Assembly: GCA_002440085.1 (NCBI GenBank)
Contig: DJRM01000030.1
Coordinates: 11,004 to 20,907 of the forward strand
Origin: Bacteroidales bacterium UBA6360
GTDB lineage: Bacteria; Bacteroidota; Bacteroidia; Bacteroidales; UBA932
DNA: 9,904 nucleotides
Direction of reading: 5' to 3'
The notes beneath the pieces are model-generated. The model did not search any database. It saw only the letters and a program-made list of their open reading frames with translations, and was not told the DNA's origin. This document shows positions 1 to 4,995 of the stretch, piece by piece. Position numbers and translations under genes: made by a program. The first letter of the stretch is position 1. Every line of letters starts with the position of its first letter.

Positions 1-56
1 AAAAGAAATCTATACTCGAAAATAATTGACAAATCTGCAACAATTTATTTTTTTTC

Positions 57-1712
57 ATGTTTCTAAACTCGCCCGTGATGAAGTACGTCAGATGGTTTTT
101 CAAGGAGATTGCCTGCTGCCGGTGGACGTATCTGCTGGTACTGTTCTGCCAGGTGCTTATGGTCGCTCTGGCGATGTCCTACGTCTGGCTCAGCAAGCGG
201 CTTGTAGATGTGGCCACGCTTCAGTTCCGCGGCGAGGATGCCGGTGAGGTAAGTCTTTTGGTGTATGCCACAGCATTCGTTGCCCTTGCCCTTTTGCGTC
301 CGGCGGTCACTTCCGTGATGTCATATTACCGCACAAAGATGACAGTCGGCATGTCCAACGAAATAAGGCAAAGGCTTTTCGATAACCTGCTTCACCTCAG
401 GAACGAATATTCCGGAAAATATCATTCCGGGGATATGCTGAACCGCCTTCAGGTGGATGTGTCCTCAATAGCATCGACTTTCTGTTCATCGATTCCGGAT
501 CTTTTCTGGGCAGCGCTTCAGTTCATCTCTGCATTTGTATATCTGCTGCTGATTGACGCACGCCTTGCCTGGGTACTTGTGCTGATTATTCCGCTTGCCG
601 TCTTCGGCGGGCGCTATGTCATGTTCAAGGTTCGCGACCTAACGCTTGACATCCGCAGGAGCGATTCCGATGTGCAGTCACACATTCAGGAATCGGTGCA
701 GCATCTCACTCTTCTTCAGACCCTTGAGTATACGGATACGAGCAGCGTCAGTCTCGGGGAACTTCAGTCGGACAATTACGAGAAGAACATGCGCCGTGCA
801 CGCTTCAGTGTCATTGCGCGGGTTCTTGTTGCCCTTTCTTTTACCATCGGCTATGCCGTTGCATTTCTGTGGGGCGTGTTTGGAATTGCCGAAGGTGTTG
901 TCACTTATGGTCTTATGACCGCCATTCTGCAGCTTGTGGGCCAGGTGCAGAGGCCTCTTGTTCAGGCAAGCGACCGGCTTCCATCCCTGTTTCATTGCAC
1001 GGCATCGATTGACCGTCTTCTGGAAATAGAGCATCTTCCACAGGAGGGCCTGTCGGAGCGGCACTTTATCGAAGGCATTGCCGGAGTCAGTCTCGAACAT
1101 CTGTCCTTTCGCTATCCGGACGGGACATCGAATGTCATTTCCGACCTGTCCTTTGACTTCGCCCCCGGTTCGAAAACGGCCATTGTCGGCCCTACCGGGA
1201 TAGGGAAGAGCACACTCATACGCCTGATGCTCTCCCTGCTCACGCCCACATCCGGCACCGTGAGTCTTTATTCAGTTTCAGGTAAAGTTCCGGTGTCCGA
1301 AGCCACCCGCTGCAATCTCGTCTATGTTCCCCAGGGCAACACCCTCTTCAGCGGAACAATCCGCGAGAACCTCCAGATGGGTGACCCGCACGCTTCTGAG
1401 GCAAGAATGGCTGAAGCCCTTCACACAGCCGCTGCAGATTTTGTCCTTGAACTTCCATGCGGCCTTGACACCCAATGCTTTGAAGCCGGCGGTGGGCTTT
1501 CTGAGGGTCAGGCTCAGCGCATTGCGATAGCTCGCGCTCTCCTGCGTCCGGGCAGCATACTCCTTCTCGACGAGTTCAGCTCAGCCCTCGACAATGCCAC
1601 CGAAGACATTCTCCTTCAGCGCCTCACCGCCAAACTGAACACCCGCACAATGATTTTCATCACCCACCGCGACCGCATCGTCGACTACTGCGACTCCGTC
1701 CTGCGGTTGTAG
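57..1712 (+). CDS. ABC exporter, fused permease and ATP-binding protein
   Basis: This is a 551-residue half-transporter of the MsbA/lipid-and-peptide exporter type; two copies would form an inner-membrane pump driven by ATP. Residues about 1-330 are the membrane domain, with hydrophobic helices near 24-46, 65-86, 145-165, 168-190, 250-275 and 282-300. Residues about 340-551 are the ATPase: A-loop Tyr353, Walker A GPTGIGKST at 378-386, Q-loop Gln426, signature LSEGQ at 481-485, Walker B ILLLDE ending in Asp505-Glu506, D-loop SALD and H-loop His537. All catalytic residues are present, so it should be active. There is no N-terminal C39 peptidase domain, so it does not itself cleave a leader peptide. 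ATG57 is used here, but ATG78 (MKYVRWFF) is an equally plausible start; neither has a clear Shine-Dalgarno. The substrate cannot be read from the sequence. Partner genes, if any, lie left of the window. Confidence 0.93.
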   Translation: MFLNSPVMKYVRWFFKEIACCRWTYLLVLFCQVLMVALAMSYVWLSKRLVDVATLQFRGEDAGEVSLLVYATAFVALALLRPAVTSVMSYYRTKMTVGMSNEIRQRLFDNLLHLRNEYSGKYHSGDMLNRLQVDVSSIASTFCSSIPDLFWAALQFISAFVYLLLIDARLAWVLVLIIPLAVFGGRYVMFKVRDLTLDIRRSDSDVQSHIQESVQHLTLLQTLEYTDTSSVSLGELQSDNYEKNMRRARFSVIARVLVALSFTIGYAVAFLWGVFGIAEGVVTYGLMTAILQLVGQVQRPLVQASDRLPSLFHCTASIDRLLEIEHLPQEGLSERHFIEGIAGVSLEHLSFRYPDGTSNVISDLSFDFAPGSKTAIVGPTGIGKSTLIRLMLSLLTPTSGTVSLYSVSGKVPVSEATRCNLVYVPQGNTLFSGTIRENLQMGDPHASEARMAEALHTAAADFVLELPCGLDTQCFEAGGGLSEGQAQRIAIARALLRPGSILLLDEFSSALDNATEDILLQRLTAKLNTRTMIFITHRDRIVDYCDSVLRL

Positions 1713-1723
1713 CGCAGAAATTT

Positions 1724-2227
1724 CTATTCGGCATCAGTATTTCCATAGTTCGGCGATTCCGGTTCCGAAAGATATTGTTTCTCCGTATTTCGCGCTGAGC
1801 CATTATAACCGTCTACGGCGGAGAAAAGGCAATACTCCAGACCAAGTTTGTGTATAGCCTCTATTATTTCCTTTTCTCTCGCTGCCGACGGCTTCTTGAA
1901 TCCGTTGATGTAGTTCCGCAGAAGTGTGGCGTTGATGCCTATGCGCTTGGCAAATTCCGCCACATTGATTTCCTTGTGGAGGAGGAAGAACTCCTGGAGT
2001 TTTGACGGGACTGCATCGTCATACTCGAAACTTTCAAAGGATATGTCCTCATCAAGGTCACGCCAATGAAACCCAGTGAACCCTACGGTGTAGTTTTTCC
2101 TCTGTTCATCCGAAGCGTTTGCAAGCGCCGGATACCAAAGAAGCGATTGCTTCAATTTGCGTCCGGTCTTATCCTCCGCATAAATGAATTTTGAGTCAAA
2201 AGATATATTATTCAATTTCTCCATCAT
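1724..2227 (-). CDS. DUF2442 protein with C-terminal helix-turn-helix
   Basis: This 167-residue protein has two parts. Residues about 1-72 resemble DUF2442, with the Phe-Thr-Gly-Phe-His-Trp-Arg-Asp-Leu segment (50-58) and an acidic stretch after it. Residues about 86-112 read as an XRE-like helix-turn-helix: INVAEFAKRIGI, then NATLLRNYINGFKKPS. The last 30 residues are polar and probably disordered. The start ATG overlaps the stop of the DUF4160 gene (TGATG), so translation is probably coupled; a second Met follows at once. DUF2442 genes usually sit next to DUF4160 genes in bacteria, and the added DNA-binding domain suggests this partner represses its own operon, like an antitoxin. That role is inference; the biochemistry of DUF2442 is not known to me. 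Confidence 0.85.
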   Translation of the reverse strand: MMEKLNNISFDSKFIYAEDKTGRKLKQSLLWYPALANASDEQRKNYTVGFTGFHWRDLDEDISFESFEYDDAVPSKLQEFFLLHKEINVAEFAKRIGINATLLRNYINGFKKPSAAREKEIIEAIHKLGLEYCLFSAVDGYNGSARNTEKQYLSEPESPNYGNTDAE

Positions 2228-2463
2228 CAGTCAAAGTGCTCCTTCCACCTCTTTATTATAACTTCCTTGTTTTCTGCAATTGCCTCTTCAATCTTTTTCC
2301 TGTCGTTCGCTTTTATCCTGTGCTTTTCTCTCAAGACAAACATGTCTTCCTCCAAGTCGTAGACAGCGTACCCGTCATTTCCTTCAACGTGAATGTGAAT
2401 CGGGTCATGCTCACGGCTATAGAAGAAAAATGAATATCCGAAAAATCTGAATACTTCTGGCAT
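2227..2463 (-). CDS. DUF4160 protein
   Basis: This small 78-residue protein is recognisable as DUF4160 by its opening MPEVFRFFGYSFFFYSREHD and the following His-rich strand PIHIHVE (His19, His23, His25), then YAVYDLEED and a basic helical C-terminus. The length is normal for the family. I chose ATG2463 because the family begins with MP-[ET]; a TTG codon two residues upstream is in frame but has no support. It is the first gene of a two-gene unit with the DUF2442-HTH gene, overlapping it by one base. A Bacteroidetes promoter lies just upstream (2484-2514), giving a leader of only some 15 nt and no visible Shine-Dalgarno. The pairing resembles a toxin-antitoxin module with this as the small effector, but this is inferred from gene arrangement. 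Confidence 0.88.
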   Translation of the reverse strand: MPEVFRFFGYSFFFYSREHDPIHIHVEGNDGYAVYDLEEDMFVLREKHRIKANDRKKIEEAIAENKEVIIKRWKEHFD

Positions 2464-2483
2464 GGTCAAAGCATTTTATGCTG

Positions 2484-2514
2484 CAAATATATGGAATTAT
2501 TTTTAATACCTAAA
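2484..2514 (-). promoter_or_regulatory. Bacteroidetes-type promoter of the DUF4160-DUF2442 unit
   Basis: On the minus strand the -7 element TATATTTG (2491-2484) matches TAnnTTTG exactly. It is preceded after 19 nt by TTTA (2514-2511), one base off the -33 TTTG. Transcription would start near 2478, about 15 nt before the ATG at 2463. Confidence 0.65.
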
Positions 2515-2544
2515 GAAAGTCGAAAAAATTTTATGTTGTAATAC

Positions 2545-2571
2545 AAAAAAGCGACGGTGGTTGACCGTCGC
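2545..2571 (-). terminator. Rho-independent terminator of the lipoprotein operon
   Basis: A perfect 8-bp stem (GCGACGGT 2551-2558 with ACCGTCGC 2564-2571) and a 5-nt loop are followed, reading the minus strand, by six T residues (2550-2545). It begins 23 bp after the lipoprotein stop codon. The plus side has no T-run, so it acts only on minus-strand transcripts, and it insulates the downstream DUF4160 promoter. Confidence 0.9.
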
Positions 2572-2594
2572 AGGAGTTTATGGAAATTCTCAGC

Positions 2595-4151
2595 CTATCT
2601 GTATAAGATGTTTACTGAAAACAACGTCACAGAAGGTCCTGCTAGCTTATAACTACTTTCACATTTGAGAGAATTGCTTCCACTTGAGAATGACGTGTTT
2701 GCTGACAATGTTGTTCTCGAAAAAGATCCTTCCTTAGAACTAACGTTGGTACCATTCGCATATACATTATATGTTGTCTTGATCTCCTTACCAAAGAATG
2801 TGTATTTATCGGCCTTTACATCGGATTTTATTGTAATGTCCACAGTGGCCGGCATATTGAATGTTGGAGACTTTATACTAGGCTCACCACTTCCTGTAAC
2901 TGCCCCCAATTGTACCGAAGAAGACTCCCATTTGACATTCCAAGAAGACTCACTCCACGCATTTTCACCACTGTTTTTCGGTGGGTTTGCTGAATACGGC
3001 AAACCGGTGATGTGTCTTGTGAGGGTGTTGGATGTTCCTTTAAACTCTACTCCGTCGGGGGTCGTATAGACAACCGCCACGGTGATGTTTTTCTGCTCCC
3101 AAGTGGTGTGCCCTATGGTTTCGTTTATCGAGATTGTGTTGTCATTGCCTACAGTATATCCGATTCCCGAAAACTCGGTTCCGTTCACAAACAGCGAAAC
3201 GGACTTGACGCTCAAAAGTGTTGACGGAATGCCGCTCTTCGTGATTGTGCACACAGCCTTGCCTGATCCCATCCAGTCGTTGGCCGTTGCATTTGCCGTT
3301 TCAACACTCTGAGTAAAACCATCTTCACCAACATAATAGCTGTATGATGTCGCAAATCCTGAAATCGTAATGTCGAAGGCTACGGTTGCCGGCTCAAATT
3401 GGGAAATCGTCACAGTCTTATTTGTGGAAATTATCTCTGAAGATGCATAACTCTTATACATCGCCTCCCCACCTTTAATGGCCTTTATCCAGAAGCCGCC
3501 TTCCATATCCTTGGGAACATAGAAAATGTTTGAATTTCCGAGTTCTCCATGAGAGAGGACAGTCTGTGTGACACTTGATTCCCCGTCGAAAGCCGTTCCG
3601 TTGAAAGTTCCCAGTCTGACATCGGTGTCTTTTGCATGAAATTCGAGATTCTCAATTCCGGAATCACTTGTGATGACGGCAATTGCGCGGACATTCTCCG
3701 GTGCCGCGAGCGTTGCGCTTACCACTATCTCATTATTCTCGTTTCTGGTGAAACTGTTGTGCTTCGACAGCAGCCAAGGCTTTCCGTTTTGAGCGAAGGA
3801 TGCGGCGCCATCCTCGGCAATAGATTCTGCATTGTAGTAGAAGCTGATTGTGCTGTCGTCGGTGACTGGCTTGTCGAAAGTTCCTGTGAAATTGTCCAAA
3901 AGGCCTTCGCTGTTCGTCAGCGTGGCCTTGCTTCCGTTTGATGCTACGGCAATGATCTGCTCATCGCCTTCAAATACGTATGTATTCCCGCTGATTGCCG
4001 CTTTGGTTTGCGCTGGTACGATGATGGTCTGTGCCGGCACTGCGACTGTTATCTTCTCTCCCAAAAGTCCGGGTTTCACGTCATTGAGTTCCGCTTTGCT
4101 GCAGGATGCGACAAGGATGCAGCAAAATGCTGCAATATATTGCTTTTTCAT
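2595..4151 (-). CDS. Fimbrillin-like lipoprotein
   Basis: This 518-residue protein starts with a lipoprotein signal peptide: MKKQ, a short hydrophobic stretch and the lipobox VASC, with lipidated Cys17. It should be anchored in the outer membrane or on the surface. No clear acidic surface-export run follows Cys17 (SKAELND), so surface exposure is uncertain. Residues about 30-250 fit the fimbrillin N-terminal pattern: ITVAVPAQT, then TKA at 49-51 and a GDEQIIAV strand at 62-69, followed by beta-rich sequence including IFYVPKD at 209-215. Residues about 375-518 form a distinct beta-rich C-terminal module from RHITGLPYS to the terminal VNILYR. One DST triplet (99-101) fits the Bacteroides O-glycosylation motif. 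The start has a good Shine-Dalgarno, and a 45-residue ORF lies 30 bp upstream in the same unit. Whether it polymerises into a pilus or binds a ligand cannot be told from sequence. Confidence 0.85.
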   Translation of the reverse strand: MKKQYIAAFCCILVASCSKAELNDVKPGLLGEKITVAVPAQTIIVPAQTKAAISGNTYVFEGDEQIIAVASNGSKATLTNSEGLLDNFTGTFDKPVTDDSTISFYYNAESIAEDGAASFAQNGKPWLLSKHNSFTRNENNEIVVSATLAAPENVRAIAVITSDSGIENLEFHAKDTDVRLGTFNGTAFDGESSVTQTVLSHGELGNSNIFYVPKDMEGGFWIKAIKGGEAMYKSYASSEIISTNKTVTISQFEPATVAFDITISGFATSYSYYVGEDGFTQSVETANATANDWMGSGKAVCTITKSGIPSTLLSVKSVSLFVNGTEFSGIGYTVGNDNTISINETIGHTTWEQKNITVAVVYTTPDGVEFKGTSNTLTRHITGLPYSANPPKNSGENAWSESSWNVKWESSSVQLGAVTGSGEPSIKSPTFNMPATVDITIKSDVKADKYTFFGKEIKTTYNVYANGTNVSSKEGSFSRTTLSANTSFSSGSNSLKCESSYKLAGPSVTLFSVNILYR

Positions 4152-4160
4152 AATGTCCTT
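4149..4160 (-). promoter_or_regulatory. Shine-Dalgarno and start of the lipoprotein gene
   Basis: Minus strand AAGGA (4160-4156) sits 4 nt before ATG (4151-4149). This is a strong site for a Bacteroidetes gene, where most starts lack one, and it fixes the start of the lipoprotein. Confidence 0.7.
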
Positions 4161-4181
4161 ATTTGATTGATCGGTTAACGG

Positions 4182-4319
4182 TTAATCTTCTTCAGCGAGT
4201 GAGCCATTGTCGAAATAGTCTCCGAAACTCACTTTTGCCCCTGCCGGCGACTGGCAGAAGCCCAACTCAACGCTCATCTCAACCTCTGAGACGAGCGGAG
4301 AAATGTAAAATTTCTTCAT
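4182..4319 (-). CDS. Small 45-residue peptide upstream of the lipoprotein
   Basis: This short ORF begins MKKFYISPLVSEVEMSVELG, continues with FCQSP and a Gly/Ser/Asp-rich acidic tail, and ends LAEED. It has no hydrophobic signal peptide. It runs from ATG4319 to a TAA 30 bp before the lipoprotein ATG. The best promoter in the region lies just upstream (4350-4379), with about 25 nt of leader, so this peptide and not the lipoprotein is the first product of the transcript. The opening MKK-x-Y-x-x-P followed by alternating hydrophobic and acidic residues resembles a class of small Bacteroidales proteins often found in front of adhesin-type lipoproteins. I recall that class from general knowledge and could not check it. 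The function is unknown. A leader peptide, a secreted or modified peptide and a small regulator are all possible. Confidence 0.7.
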   Translation of the reverse strand: MKKFYISPLVSEVEMSVELGFCQSPAGAKVSFGDYFDNGSLAEED

Positions 4320-4349
4320 TCTAAAAAATATTTATGTACAAATCCACCG

Positions 4350-4379
4350 CAAATTTACACATAAAATTCGCTACATCAA
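4350..4379 (-). promoter_or_regulatory. Bacteroidetes-type promoter of the small peptide-lipoprotein unit
   Basis: The minus strand has TAAATTTG (4357-4350), an exact TAnnTTTG match, with TTG (4379-4377) 19 nt upstream as the -33 element. The predicted start near 4344 leaves about 25 nt of AT-rich leader before the small ORF. Confidence 0.7.
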
Positions 4380-4457
4380 CAAATTTTATGATTTTTTACA
4401 GCCGCTGTCTTTTTAGAAGGCTTCTTAACTCTCTGGTTTCCATTGCAAAGCGATAAC

Positions 4458-4486
4458 AAAAACTCCCGGATGTGGAGTTCCGGGAG
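4458..4486 (-). terminator. Rho-independent terminator of the Dabb gene
   Basis: On the minus strand an 8-bp perfect stem (CTCCCGGA with TCCGGGAG, plus-strand positions 4463-4470 and 4479-4486; 8-nt loop) is followed by five T residues (4462-4458). It lies 30 bp past the Dabb stop codon and separates that gene from the small-peptide promoter. Confidence 0.88.
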
Positions 4487-4516
4487 GCGCGTATGAAATA
4501 TGTATATTTTCTGTGG

Positions 4517-4816
4517 CTATCGCTCGTATTCGACCCTAGCCCTGACATCAACGACTGAGTCGATGTACTTCTTGAGCTCGTTGCGGACGGGATCGGCCTT
4601 GTAGCTCGCCAAATCTGCCCAGCTGTCGAAATCCTCGATGAGAACCGCGTCGTATGACGTCGCCGATTCGTTCCTGTTGACGCCGACTTCAACGTTCTTG
4701 AGGCCCGGAACTATCCCGAGGATAGCCTGATAGCGTTCTTTGATGTCTTCTGCGATTTCTTTCGGAGTCTTGCCATCTGATGGCTTGAACTTCCACATTA
4801 TTGTATGTCTGACCAT
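4517..4816 (-). CDS. Dabb family alpha/beta-barrel protein
   Basis: This 99-residue protein opens MVRHTIMWKFKP and ends in the strand VDVRARVEYER. This is the pattern of the stress-responsive Dabb (dimeric alpha-beta barrel) family: an N-terminal VRHxxxW/FKF strand, a helix with ERYQAILGIVPGL, the strand VEVGVN, then a SYDAVLIEDFDSWADLASY segment and an ending helix with the D-P-x-x-N-E-L-K-K pattern. The length is normal. I chose ATG4816 because the family starts at MVRH; the reading frame runs back to a GTG at 4867, but that extension contains no family sequence and crosses the leader. Such proteins are soluble dimers, some stress-induced and some enzymes; the substrate is not deducible here. 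It is a single-gene unit with its own promoter and terminator. Confidence 0.9.
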   Translation of the reverse strand: MVRHTIMWKFKPSDGKTPKEIAEDIKERYQAILGIVPGLKNVEVGVNRNESATSYDAVLIEDFDSWADLASYKADPVRNELKKYIDSVVDVRARVEYER

Positions 4817-4857
4817 AGCGGTATAAATTGAAGTGTTTCTAATTATGTCAGGCCTAA

Positions 4858-4877
4858 ACGCACGCACACGTGCGCAC
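4858..4877. repeat. 20-bp alternating purine-pyrimidine tract
   Basis: All 20 bases alternate purine and pyrimidine, mostly CG and CA/TG steps, and are centred on CACGTG (4867-4872), which is part of a 12-bp palindrome with one mismatch (4864-4875). Such tracts favour Z-DNA under negative supercoiling. It lies in the Dabb leader, between that gene and the divergent glycan operon. Confidence 0.5.
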
Positions 4878-4878
4878 C

Positions 4879-4920
4879 TTTGACGTCCATAAAGTTATAA
4901 AGAAAATCGCATACGTCAAA
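4879..4920. repeat. Operator-like inverted repeat over the Dabb promoter
   Basis: TTTGACGT (4879-4886) and its perfect reverse complement ACGTCAAA (4913-4920) are separated by 26 bp. The right arm contains the -33 element and the left arm lies around the predicted transcription start, so the -7 element is between the arms. This is a plausible binding site for a dimeric or looping regulator. No regulator is identified. Confidence 0.5.
4890..4920 (-). promoter_or_regulatory. Bacteroidetes-type promoter of the Dabb gene
   Basis: The minus strand has TTTG (4920-4917), 19 nt of spacer and TAACTTTA (4897-4890), which differs from TAnnTTTG only in its last base. The predicted start near 4884 gives a leader of about 65-70 nt, unusually long next to the other minus-strand units here. 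Confidence 0.6.
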
Positions 4921-4995
4921 ATATTTTTCAGACAAATGGCAAATGTAAAAGTTTTCGTAACTTAGCAAGTTGTTTTACGGCCAAAGATTTGAATC

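Noticed and set aside
26..55. TTGACA followed by TATTTTTTTT as a promoter for the ABC exporter
   Set aside because: The spacing (17 nt from TTG to the TA element) is off the Bacteroidetes norm of about 19-21, and the start would fall at or past the ATG at 57. It would only work if translation begins at ATG78, so I did not call it.
2464..2469. TTG start two codons upstream of the DUF4160 ATG
   Set aside because: ATG2463 gives the usual MPE opening and lies downstream of a well-placed promoter; nothing favours TTG.
2665..4170. Several plus-strand open frames of 70-134 codons antisense to the lipoprotein gene
   Set aside because: The opposite strand encodes a lipoprotein with signal peptide, ribosome site, promoter and terminator; the antisense frames show no motifs or start signals.
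4396..4692. A 98-codon minus-strand frame overlapping the Dabb gene and its terminator
   Set aside because: It is out of frame with the recognised Dabb protein, is Ser/Arg/Thr-rich and runs through the terminator hairpin.
4817..4867. N-terminal extension of the Dabb protein to a GTG codon at 4867
   Set aside because: Family members start at MVRH (4816), and the extension crosses the untranslated leader and the alternating tract.
4921..4995. A plus-strand promoter for the glycan operon
   Set aside because: TATTTTTC (4922-4929) and a TAACTTAG further right resemble -7 elements, but neither has a TTTG or TTG at the right distance upstream.
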